NCBI GenBank assembly: GCA_019925095.2
Contig: CM034389.1
Coordinates: 134,001-198,000, forward strand
DNA from: Dendrolimus kikuchii
Taxonomy: Eukaryota > Arthropoda > Insecta > Lepidoptera > Lasiocampidae
DNA: 64,000 nt
Reading direction: 5' to 3'
Within the stretch, counting starts at the first letter, position 1; each line of letters starts with the position of its first letter. The translations under genes were made by a program, and so were the position numbers. Below the pieces are notes generated by a model, which saw only the letters and a program-made list of their open reading frames with translations, made no database searches and had not been told where the DNA came from. This document shows positions 21,973 to 31,329 of the stretch, one piece after another.

Positions 21973-22324
21973 GAAGCGCTCGCGGACCGCGTTCGTAATA
22001 CCGAAGTAAGAAAGAGAGTTGGTTTGAAAGAGAGTGTCGGGGTGAAGGTAAGGAAAGGAATGCTCCGGTGGTTAGGGCATGTAGAAAGAATGACTAAACA
22101 GATATACAATGCAAAAGTGGATGGATGCAGAAGTCGTGGAAGGCCACGACACACCTTCCACGATCAAATTGATCGTGTACTAGCAGAGGTGATGTCAGGA
22201 GCCTTAAGAAAAGACGAGCGCTATGAATGTCAAAGAAGCGAGTGAGGTGTGTAAGAATAAGCGTGAATGGCGCTCTGTTGTTCGTGCCTACCCCGCAAGG
22301 GAACTGGCGTGAAGTTATGTATGT
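21973..22324 (+). mobile_element. RTE family A, 5'-truncated copy
   Basis: It encodes LADRVRNTEVRKRVGLKESV onward, with a deletion around RACMTRV and a short tail. The flanks look like a decayed duplication (atttcaagc and atttgaagc). Confidence 0.8.
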
Positions 22325-22432
22325 GATTTGAAGCCGGTTATATAGTAAATTTATTGGACAGTATCGCTGACAGTGGGCCTCGCCCCGTGTCGGTGGGCGA
22401 GGGGAAGCCCCGCAAAAGGGACATCAGGGGGC

Positions 22433-22815
22433 GCAAAAGGGCAAAAGGGCAAAAGGGCAAAAGGGCAAAAGGGCAAAAGGGCAAAAGGGCAAAAGGGCAA
22501 AAGGGCAAAAGGGCAAAAGGGCAAAAGGGCAAAAGGGCAAAAGGGCAAAAGGGCAAAAGGGCAAAAGGGCAAAAGGGCAAAAGGGCAAAAGGGCAAAAGG
22601 GCAAAAGGGCAAAAGGGCAAAAGGGCAAAAGGGCAAAAGGGCAAAAGGGCAAAAGGGCAAAAGCGCAAAAGGGCAAAAGCGCAAAAGGGCAAAAGCGCAA
22701 AAGGGCAAAAGCGCAAAAGGGCAAAAGGGCAAAAGGGCAAAAGCGCAAAAGGGCTTAAGGGCTTAAGAGCAGAAGGGCAGAAGGGCAAAACGGCAAAAGG
22801 GCAAAAGGGCAAAAG
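22433..22815 (+). repeat. Minisatellite, 8-bp unit GCAAAAGG
   Basis: Nearly 50 units. The left part (to about 22662) is a pure run, while the right part alternates with GCAAAAGC and then decays through TTAAGG and AGAAGG variants. No stop codon arises in several frames on either strand, so long open frames here (KGQKGKRA or CPFALLPF repeats) are artefacts of the repeat. Confidence 0.95.
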
Positions 22816-23246
22816 TTTATTTGGTCGGCGCGACTTTTTTCCACTCCACGAGCGACGATGCGATTTATGGCCACCGATAATTCGTGGCCTTTATTAAAAG
22901 GGCCACTTAGATATGGCACCCCCGAGGGACTCCTCACGCCTTCTAATGCCCCCTATTGCGCAGGGATGTGGAAGTTCTCTAATATTTCATTTATTGAAGT
23001 GAAACTTCTTTAGAGTCGTTGTCATTTGAAATTCGGTGAAACGAAAAAGTGACACTAAAAAGAAATAAACACATAAATCTATAGGACTGAGTCTGCGAGG
23101 GAAAGAGATACGAGTTTCACATTGTGTAGCACGAATTAGAGAGTGAATGAGACCGATGATTGAACATAGGTCTATTTTGGACCTAAATAAAACTGATAAT
23201 AATATTTTTTAGACTAGAACAGTGAAAAATTTAAAGTTTATTTTGA
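22816..23246. other. No recognisable feature
   Basis: A GC-richer edge (22820-22960) follows the minisatellite, then AT-rich sequence. Nothing was recognised. Confidence 0.4.
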
Positions 23247-23478
23247 TTTTTTTTATTGCATGAGTTCAGCAGACAGGCAGACGGCCCACTTGATGGGAAG
23301 CGGTTACCATCGCCTATGGACATTTGCAACACCAAAGGCTACAAACGCGCTGCTGCTCTCTTAAGGGAGACTGGAACCTGGTCACTAATGCCGGAACACA
23401 ACTCAAGGTTGTTATGACGGCATACTCTAGATGAGGGGTGGTAGCCATCCAGTTGGGCAAATACCCTACCACCTGGCA
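23247..23478 (-). mobile_element. Family S short retroposon, 5'-truncated
   Basis: Reverse copy from the T-run to CCTACCACCTGG, so it begins at the same internal point as several other truncated copies. Confidence 0.8.
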
Positions 23479-23595
23479 ATTGAATTATATTAACTGAATT
23501 ATAATATATTGACGGATGTAGTCTTAAGGAATTATACCTATATTTATGTTAATAAAAGTTAGAGAAGAATTATCTGTGAGTATATTCTCTGAAGT

Positions 23596-23810
23596 CGTGG
23601 AAAGCCACGACACACCTTCCATGATCAAATTGATCGTGTACTAGCGGAGGGTGATGTCAGGAGCCTTAAGAACAGACGAGCGTGCATGACAAGAGCTATG
23701 AATGTCAAAGAAGCAAGTGAGGTGTGTAAGAATGGGCCTAAATGGCGCTCTGTTGTTCGTGCCTACCCCGCAAGGAAACTGGCGTGAAGTTATTTATGTA
23801 TGTATGTATG
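23596..23810 (+). mobile_element. RTE family A, 5'-truncated copy
   Basis: A 15-bp duplication (tatattctctgaagt) lies at 23581-23595 and 23811-23825. The element starts at CGTGGAAAGCC and keeps its tail. Confidence 0.87.
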
Positions 23811-23825
23811 TATATTCTCTGAAGT

Positions 23826-24292
23826 ATCACTTCTACTATGTGTGAACTACATACACATTTTTTTAACCTACTTCAAAAAAGAGGAGGTTCGCAATTCATC
23901 TATATGTTTTTATAGTATTTTCTTAATTTTCCGCCACTAGTCACATAATAATGTTTTACCGGTTTTATTATCTATGTTTTTTTTCAATTTGTATCCATTA
24001 TTTTTGTCTTCTATAAATCTAGTGGAGTATTTTATTAATGTCGAAGTAATACAAAATAGTTTACCATTTATATTTTGTCCCGAACATTTTTGTATGAATG
24101 ACAAATATATATCAGCCCATAGTCAACGTAAGCTTTTGTATTTTAGATCGAGTGTCTAAAACCGGCCATTAATCTCAAGTCCGAATGATAGTAATAAAAG
24201 GGCCCGATCCCTTGGACAAGGTCGCAAAGCGATCCATCAAGTTTGGAACAAAGATTCCCGTCGTGACAGCCCTAATTCTGTGACCACAGAAT
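23826..24292. other. No recognisable feature
   Basis: AT-rich sequence without a supported element. Confidence 0.4.
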
Positions 24293-24308
24293 AGCTAACA
24301 GAAGGACT

Positions 24309-24709
24309 TTTTTTTTGAGGCGAGGGAAAAAGCTTAACCGATTTACGCACAATCTGGGCCGTTGCTAGGGGAACGACACGCGTCGGTCGGGGGCGACAAC
24401 ACTGCAGCAATAGTATGCTCTTCGCAGCGCTCCGCCCGCGATCGACGTCACAGAATAGTGTGGAAGACTCCGAGCGTTGCTGCACGGGCGAGCAACCCCA
24501 ATACCCACTAAAAACCCCCTCCTCCCTGTCGATCCTGCGCTTTGTTTGTATTGGAAAGGCTGAGATTTAGAACATAGTTACGCCCAGCCGATCCAGCGCA
24601 ATAAAGTGCCTGGAGTGTGCCCTGGGAGAACACACCCCACTTCGTTGTGCGGGGGTAGAAGGTCCTTTGTTCTCCTAGCAAGCTAAAGGCCTCCCGCGGT
24701 AAACGGAAC
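24309..24709 (-). mobile_element. Non-LTR retrotransposon 3' end, recent insertion
   Basis: On the minus strand it ends in an A-run and is flanked by a perfect 16-bp duplication (agctaacagaaggact, 24293-24308 and 24710-24725). Internal TTTTTAGTGGGTATTGGGG resembles the R1-like 3' untranslated regions at 3705-4162 and 50075-50480. No coding sequence is left. Confidence 0.8.
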
Positions 24710-24847
24710 AGCTAACAGAAGGACTGCGACAACCGTGACTGACATTCGACCGAAAACAGAAAACCTAGAGCTAATACATGTGTAATAAATATTTATGATT
24801 ATTATCAGACAGTCAATTATAGGTTTTTTAAGTAATACGTAATTAAG

Positions 24848-25156
24848 TTTTTTTTTATTGCAGGAGTTCAGCAGACAGGCAGACGGCCCACTTTATGAAA
24901 AGCGGTTACCATCGCCTATGGACATTTGCAACACCAAAGGTGCTACAAATGCGCTGCTGCTCTCTTAAAGAAGACTGGAACCTGGTCACCAATGCCGGAA
25001 CACAACTCAAGGTTTTGGTGGCATACTTTAGACCAGGGGTGGTATTCATCCATTCGGGCAAATACCCTACCACCTGGCTGTGGGTTGTTTAGTCGCCTCT
25101 TACGACAGGCCGCCCCAACGCAGGAAATTGTATTCTTTCTCCGTTCCTGCACGGAT
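24848..25156 (-). mobile_element. Family S short retroposon
   Basis: Full-length reverse copy, from the T-run to CCTGCACGGAT. Confidence 0.85.
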
Positions 25157-25324
25157 AATAAGTAATAGTAATATTGGTATATAATTATTCTTATAATTAA
25201 TAGATGTATGGTTACAACCGTACAGATTGTACAAACCATTTCAGTTCATGCAAGGAGACCGCGGCTCGTTCCTGTACTGTATTCATCCATCCTTCTTCAT
25301 ATCTATCTAGTATTGATTTAATAT

Positions 25325-25816
25325 TGTTACAACTCAGGTCACAAAATCCACCTGCATATCTGAAACGAAGCACATTTATTACCCGTCGGCATTTGAACCA
25401 ATAACATTGAAATGTTTTTATGGTCGTCTTCTTTTGTTTACTTATTGGTATACGGCCTATTGTTGTATTGTAATCATTAGCCAGGTGTTACGGATTTAAA
25501 GTAGAAGCTGATTCTAAGAAATTCGATCCACGTTGCCGAGCGGACATATTGCATTTGTGCAGTATAAAGCAATGGATCGATGGAGGGAGGAGTCAGTCGA
25601 GCAACAAGCATCAGCGAAGCAAGACGTGTGTACTACAATCGGGAATCTAATAAGTGACGGACTTTGCGCGTTTTAACGAATTACGACCTTCTGCATTACG
25701 TTTGGACTTGTTGTGTTCGGTTATATTTGTACCTGTGTTATACGTGTTTGTATAGTTCTAATAAACTCTATAGTAATTCTAACGGCATTTTAATATGAGT
25801 CTCGCGATTCGTAACA
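25325..25816 (+). mobile_element. Solo LTR, family G (Gypsy-type), uninterrupted copy (492 bp)
   Basis: It starts TGTTACAACTC and ends CGTAACA, with a 4-bp duplication (atat) on both sides. TCTAATAAACTC near the right end is a likely polyadenylation signal. This copy gives the reference boundaries for the other four family members in the window. Confidence 0.75.
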
Positions 25817-25902
25817 ATATAATTAAATATCTTATCTTTATATCAAAAAATCTATCATTTATACTATCGCCCAAGTATACAAACCGTACAGTAGTAATCA
25901 TT

Positions 25903-26195
25903 ATATTAATACGTGAAGCAAAAACTTTGTACCCCTTTTTACGAAAATTGCGCGGACGGAGGAGTATGAAATTTCGCACACTTATACTTTATATAGAGAA
26001 GAAGCGACGAACGCTTAAATTTTTTTTAAAATTATGCATAAAAAATACATTACACACACTACCACGTATTTGACACACACACGCCTATATACTCTTTTGT
26101 TTATTGTTCAAGTCAAACTAACAGTGTAGCTTTGGCGAAATGTGATTATAGAAGTATAGTCTTTGACAACAGAACCTTAATAATGTTCAATTTCG
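25903..26195 (+). repeat. Interspersed repeat R3, intact copy
   Basis: It matches the two halves that flank the copia element (40494-40621 and 45165-45322), with landmarks AAACTTTGTACCCC and TCTTTTGTTTATTGTTCAAG. It shows the state of that site without the insertion. Confidence 0.75.
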
Positions 26196-26733
26196 AGCAC
26201 TGGGCGACTAATACTATGCTTAAATGTGCCTCTGTGTCAGTGCTTCGTGTTGAGTGAACGTTCTAGCATCTACTCTGTGCCGCGCCGTGAGTGGATCCAC
26301 ACGAGACGCCGCCTGATCCCGCTAAGCTGGCGCCATTAGTCAGCGATCCGCGCATCCGCCCATCGCGTGTTAATGAACCAAGTCCACGTGATGCATGGCC
26401 CCATCCGTTGTCACATATAGACACAAATTACAGTCATTAGGATTATCATCTTCAGTATTATCCTACGAATTTCACGTCTGTTTTTTGTTATTTATATACT
26501 TTTCATACATTCTATTGACTGACGATGTGTTTCTGTGACATATCCGAAGGATATTCTGTTAGCATTGTAAACAACGAGCTACCGTTGTAAATTTAAAAGG
26601 TTAATAATTTATTCCCTTCCAGGGATAAGAGTAATAAATATTTTATTAGATTGTAAGAGGGTACTTCGATAACATGCGCTTGTGTTTTAAAAGCTAACAG
26701 GCCTTTTACATTCTTAATATTAATTTTCATAAA
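26196..26733. other. Unassigned, with a GC-rich patch
   Basis: Positions 26260-26400 are GC-rich and look single-copy in the window. No coding domain was found, and no function can be stated. Confidence 0.35.
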
Positions 26734-26746
26734 TAAATGTTCTTTT

Positions 26747-27266
26747 GTATATCTTGGATGTGCTTTTAGCAGTGATGGAAGGTACACCACTGATATAGAA
26801 AAAAGAGTGAATTTGGGGAATAGTGTGAATGGAGCGTTAGGTAATCTTCTAGGCGTTAAGAACCTCAGCCAGAAGGCCCAGCTCGCCATACACAACGCGG
26901 TGCTAGTACCTACGCTCACGTATGGAAGCGAGAGTTGGGTATGGAAGAGAGTGTCGGGGTGAAGGTAAGGAAAGGAATGCTCCGGTGGTTCGGACATGTG
27001 GAAAGAATGACTAAACAGATATAGAATGCAAAAGTGGATGGATGCAGATGTCGTGGAAGGCCACGACACACCTTCCATGATCAAATTGATCGTGTACTAG
27101 CGGAGGGTGATGTCAGGAGCCTTAAGAACAGACGAGCGTGCATGACAAGAGTTATGAATGTCAAAGAAGCAAGTGAGGTGTGTAAGAATGGGCCTAAATG
27201 GCGCTCTGTTGTTCGTGCCTACCCCGCAAGGGAACTGGCGTGAAGTTATGTATGTATGTATGTATG
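26747..27266 (+). mobile_element. RTE family A, internally deleted subfamily copy 1
   Basis: It starts at the FVYLGC segment and lacks about 115 bases between GGTATGGAAGAG and AGTGTCGGGG. A 13-bp duplication (taaatgttctttt) lies at 26734-26746 and 27267-27279. The copy at 28724-29132 has the same deletion junction. Confidence 0.87.
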
Positions 27267-27495
27267 TAAATGTTCTTTTATGCATGATTGAGAAACGCAC
27301 GAAATTAGATTAAGCAAAAGAGCTATGCCGAAGGATAGATGACATAGCCTTCATGTTCACTGGAAGTAAATAGGGAAACCATTGCTTACCCTATCGCAAA
27401 CAGGCTTCTCAATAAGCAGTTTGTATTTCACTATTCAAGATATTGATTTTCACTAGAAGATCCACCTTTTTTGTGTTTTTTTTCAGGCGGGGGAA

Positions 27496-27763
27496 TTTTT
27501 TTTATTTATTTTTTATTGTATGAGTTCAGGAGACAGGCAGACGGTATTTGCCCGGCTGGATGGCTACCACCCCTGGTCTAGAGTATGCCGCCATAACAAC
27601 CTTGAGTTGTGTTCCGGCATTAGTGACCAGATTCCAGTCTCCCTTAACAGAGCAGCAGCGGATTTCTAGCATCCTTGGTTGTTGCAAATGTCTATAGGCG
27701 ATGGTAACCGCTTTCCATCAAGTGGGCTGTCTGCCTGTCTGCTGAAATCCTGCAATAAAAAAA
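27496..27763 (+). mobile_element. Family S retroposon with an inverted 5' piece
   Basis: Positions 27496-27544 are the poly(A)-end segment in reverse. At 27545 the sequence switches to the forward orientation (TTGCCCGGCTGGATGGC) and runs to GCAATAAAAAAA at 27763. The element ends 48 bases downstream of the donor of the Ig2 first-half exon of the Dscam-like gene. Confidence 0.75.
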
Positions 27764-27812
27764 GTGATCTGTACTCGTCTATGTGTTACATCAGAAGGAA
27801 AAGGAAGCTCAC

Positions 27813-27965
27813 CAGGTGTGGGAGTGTCGACGTTGATGACCCTGTCCCCGCGGTACCAGACGGCCGGCCTCACCAGGCTCGCCTGCTCGGACGCCGTGCA
27901 CGTCAGCGCGCCGACTCCGCCCTCAGCCGCCGGCTCCGCTCTTATTATGGCTTCCCAGTTCACGT
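27813..27965 (-). CDS. Dscam-like: Dscam-like exon: Ig domain 2, first half
   Basis: This 153-nt exon runs from phase 1 to phase 1 and covers about residues 127-177. It encodes DVNWEAIIRAEP, the first Ig2 cysteine in ALTCTASEQ and the tryptophan in AVWYRGDRVINV. The acceptor is AGTGCCAG|AC and the donor CCTG|GTGAGC. In arthropod Dscam1 the matching half-domain is encoded by the multi-copy exon 4 array. Here I see only this copy in the flanking introns. A family S retroposon ends about 48 bases downstream of the donor. Confidence 0.88.
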
Positions 27966-28053
27966 CTGGCACTAATAGATCACCGCGGTCATAAAGTTAA
28001 TTAAGGTAAAAGACTTACTACAGCAATCAGCCTGAAAACTGGTTTAGGCTCAC

Positions 28054-28196
28054 CTGGCTGCAGAGCGACGTCCCTGGAGAGCGCGACGCCGTGCGCGTTG
28101 GCTGCGCGGCAGCGCACCACGCTCGCGATGGCCGCGCCGCCGCTGCCGCCCCCACTCCGCGGAAACAGCTCCAGCGTGCCGTTGCCGTGTACGCGT
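28054..28196 (-). CDS. Dscam-like: Dscam-like exon: Ig domain 1, second half
   Basis: This 143-nt exon runs from phase 2 to phase 1 and covers about residues 79-126. It starts RRVHGNGTLELFP and contains the second Ig1 cysteine in VVRCRAANAHGVALSRDVAL. The usual D-x-G-x-Y-x-C motif before that cysteine is replaced by an alanine-rich stretch, as Dscam Ig1 also departs from the consensus there. The acceptor is GTGTGCAG|ACG and the donor CCAG|GTGAGC. It lies only 88 bases from the next exon, so the pair behaves as a compact cassette between two long introns. Confidence 0.88.
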
Positions 28197-28286
28197 CTGC
28201 ACACACTTACACATCAAATAGGGATCATGCACGACGAAGGCACCACTACTACATTGACACTTTCCGTTATGAAATAAGCACATTAA

Positions 28287-28577
28287 ATCCGTGCAGGAAC
28301 CGAGAAAGAATACAATTTCCTGCGGCCGGGCGGCCTGTCACAGCCAGGTGGTAGGGCGTTTGCCCGACTGGATGGCTACCACCCCTGTTCTAAAGTATGT
28401 CGCCATAACAACCTTTGAGTTGTGTTCCGGCATTAGTGACCAGGTTCCAGTTTCCCTTAAGAGAGCAGCAGCGCTTTTGTAGCACCTTTGGTGTTGCAAA
28501 TGTCCATAGGCGATGGTAACCGCTTTCCATCAAGTGGGCCGTCTGCCTGTCTGCTGAACTCCTGCAATAAAAAAAAT
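28287..28577 (+). mobile_element. Family S short retroposon
   Basis: It runs from ATCCGTGCAGGAACCG to CAATAAAAAAAA. A segment around GTCGTAAGAGGCGAC is missing. Confidence 0.85.
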
Positions 28578-28723
28578 TAAATTAAAAAGAGTGAAAAATA
28601 GCATTGAACTAAGTGGAAATGTGTTGTTGCATTCCTGGATGCTCGAACACTTAAAAAAAAATATGAAAATAAGTCGAATGGTGTATAATTCTATTATTTT
28701 CCCACGAATAAACAAACATATAT

Positions 28724-29132
28724 ACATACATACATAACTTCACGCCAGTTCCCTTGCGGGGTAGGCACGAACAACACAGCGCCATTCCGGCTTATTCTTA
28801 CACACCTCACTTGCTTCTTTGACATTCATAACTCTTGTCATGCACACTCGTCTGTTCTTAAGGCTCCTGACATCACCTTCTGCTAGTACACGATCAATTT
28901 GATCATGGAAGGTGTGTCGTGGCCTTCCACGACTTCTGCATCCATCCACTTTTGCATTGTATATCTGTTTACTCATTCTTTCCACATGCCCGAACCACCG
29001 GAGCATTCCTTTCCTTACCTTCACCCCGACACTCTCTTCCATACCCAACTCTCGCTTCCATACGTGAGCGTAGGTACCAGCACCGCGTTGTGTACGGCGA
29101 GCTGGGCCTTCTGGCTGAGGTTCTTAGCGCCT
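28724..29132 (-). mobile_element. RTE family A, internally deleted subfamily copy 2
   Basis: The TACA tail is at left. The internal deletion junction is the same as in the 26747-27266 copy. A 13-bp duplication (aacaaacatatat) lies at 28711-28723 and 29133-29145. Confidence 0.87.
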
Positions 29133-29183
29133 AACAAACATATATGTAAGTATGAATTTTAAATAGATATAAACAAGTCTGTA

Positions 29184-29437
29184 AGAATGACTAAACAGAT
29201 ATACAATGCAAAACTGGATGGATGCAGAAGTCGTGGAAGGCCACGACACACCTTCCATGATCAAATTGATCGTGTACTAGCAGAAGGCGATGTCAGAAGC
29301 CTTAAGAACAGACGAGCGTGCATGACAAGAGCTGTGAATGTCAAAGAAGCGAGTGAGGTGTGTAAGAATAACCCTAAATGGCGCTATGTTGTTCGTGCCT
29401 ACCTCGCAAGGGAACTGGCGTGAAGTTATGTATGTAT
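29184..29437 (+). mobile_element. RTE family A, 5'-truncated copy
   Basis: It encodes MTKQIYNAKLDGCRSRGRPR to ARELA and carries a short TATG tail. No clear duplication was seen. Confidence 0.82.
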
Positions 29438-29729
29438 GTTAGTAAACAACCTCAAATAATTTTGTTAATTAGTGTTGTTTTGTTAAAAATGGTTCAGGAA
29501 TAATACGTTAGCAATCCTCATTTGAGCTACAATACGATTTTGGCAGCTTTTGCTGCATTTCATGATTCCGAACTGTTTCTTCTACTTCTAAGACATGCCC
29601 ATACCCTCGAAGAGTTGTTGGCCTTTGGACATATGCTGTCCACACGGACGATCATCGTTTTACCCGCTTCGTGATATTATCTTTTTTTTGTGGGAAGTTT
29701 TTTTTTATCTTTCAAGATCACGAGCCATA

Positions 29730-30222
29730 AAAATGGCCTGGACTTTTGGAGGGCTTGCGTGGGGCCATGGGAAGGCCAACACGTAGAGGCCCCTTGACAA
29801 ATTTAATGTAAATGTGGCGTGACACTGACCGGCGATTATCCCTGTCTACACTATATAGTAATGCACCCAAGGACAAGCCCCGGCCAGTGTAGGACTATTG
29901 TGGGAAATGAGGACAAGAAGTACCGGGCTATTGTGGTGAACTGCTAATGGTACTAGGGGTCTGGGAATATGGGGACTATGGCGTCTGCCCGTCGCAATGT
30001 TCAGGGAACATGGAAAAATGGGCAGACGGTGACTCGCCACTCCCTGCATGGGCCCCAAAAAATGCCATAGAAGACAGGGGCAACATGGGTGTGAGTGGCT
30101 AAGGGGTGTAGAGAGGTGGGCTGCAGGTTCACCGAAGCTACTTCTGACGTGATGCCATTTATCACTTCCACCCCTGGAGCTTGAGTCTTAGCTCTAGCGA
30201 TCTCCACTCCGAGCCGGCTGGT
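29730..30222 (+). repeat. LINE 3'-region-like repeat, copy 2
   Basis: It matches 3012-3505 and includes a segment missing there (near ATATGGGGACTATGGCGTC). Confidence 0.5.
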
Positions 30223-30252
30223 TAAGGCAAGCGGTTATTTTTTTATTATTAA

Positions 30253-30430
30253 TAATATCTCTACGGACTCGAGTTCCGTACCCTTTTTTACTACTTAATT
30301 TCTATGAAAAATTTTAGACTCCATACACGCTTATTGTTTATTTTTGTTACTGTGTGTGACATTAATTTAGTGATTTTTATGTTGTGGTGTACCTTAAGAA
30401 TAACTTATCATATTAATTTATTCTAATTTT
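30253..30430. repeat. Short retroposon related to 1070-1267
   Basis: It begins CTCTACGGACTCGAGTTCCG and ends in AT-rich sequence. There is no coding capacity. Confidence 0.65.
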
Positions 30431-30531
30431 AACACTAAACTTATACTAATGTAGAGTGTATCTGTCACATGCTGGTGTTGTGAGGAAGTGCATGTGCAGT
30501 GTTGGCCTTATATCTATACTTATATATAGTC

Positions 30532-31318
30532 AGGCGAGAGGCTTACATTTGAATGCGAAGAAAACAAAGGTTATGGTGTTTGAAAGAGAAGAAACCAGAA
30601 CGAATGCAAAGATAATGGTCGATGATGTTATGCTGGAGCAAGTGAATCAGTTTGTATATCTTGGATGTGCTTTTAGCAGGGATGGAAGGTACACCGCTGA
30701 TATAGAAAGAAGAGTAAATTTGGGGGATAGTTTGAATGGAGCGTTAGGTAAACTTCTAGGCGCTAAGAACCTCAGCCAGAAGGCCCAGCTCGCCATACAC
30801 AACGCGGTTCTGGTACCTACGCTCACGTATGGAAGCGAGAGTTGGGTATGGAAGAAAGAGCATGAAAGTAGAGTAAACGCGGTCGAGATGCGAGCACTGC
30901 GCAAAATCTGCGGAGTGACGCTCGCGGACCGCGTTCGTAATACCGAAGTAAGAAAGAGAGTTGGTCTGAAAGAGAGTGTCGGGGTGAAGGTAAGGAAAGG
31001 AATGCTCCGGTGGTTCGGGCATGTGGAAAGAATGCATGATGAAAGAATGACTAAACAGATATACAATGCAAAAGTGGATGGATGCAAAAGTCGTGGAAGG
31101 CCACGACACACCTTCCATGATCAAATTGATCGTGTACTAGCGGAGGGTGATGTCAGGAGCCTTAAGAACAGACGAGTGTGCATGACAAGAGTTATGAATG
31201 TCAAAGAAGCAAGTGAGGTGTGTAAGAATGGGCCTAAATGGCGCTCTGTTGTTCGTGCCTACCCCGCAAGGGAGCTGGCGTGAAGTTATGTATGTATGTA
31301 TGTATGTATGTATGTATG
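30532..31318 (+). mobile_element. RTE family A, longest copy in the window (reference)
   Basis: It encodes about 250 residues of the C-terminal part of an RTE-type reverse transcriptase protein, open to the TGA after ARELA (stop at 31281-31283). In order it shows the RT motif GLHLNAKKTKVMVFE, then NQFVYLGCAFSRDGRYTADI, LVPTLTYGSESWVWK, RALRKICGVTLADRVRNTEV, KGMLRWFGHVERM and GRPRHTFHDQIDRVLA. The endonuclease and most of the RT domain are lost by 5' truncation. It ends in a TATG-repeat tail instead of poly(A), as RTE elements commonly end in short tandem repeats. An 11-bp duplication (tatatatagtc) lies at 30521-30531 and 31319-31329. About 27 copies of this family lie in the window. Confidence 0.9.
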
Positions 31319-31329
31319 TATATATAGTC

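Noticed and set aside
22433..22815. A CRISPR-like array
   Set aside because: The units are contiguous 8-bp repeats without spacers. No array with regular unique spacers was seen anywhere in the window.
22338..22937. Several overlapping long open frames on both strands at the 8-bp minisatellite
   Set aside because: An 8-bp unit without stop codons keeps many frames open. The predicted products are pure octapeptide repeats, so they reflect the repeat and not a gene.
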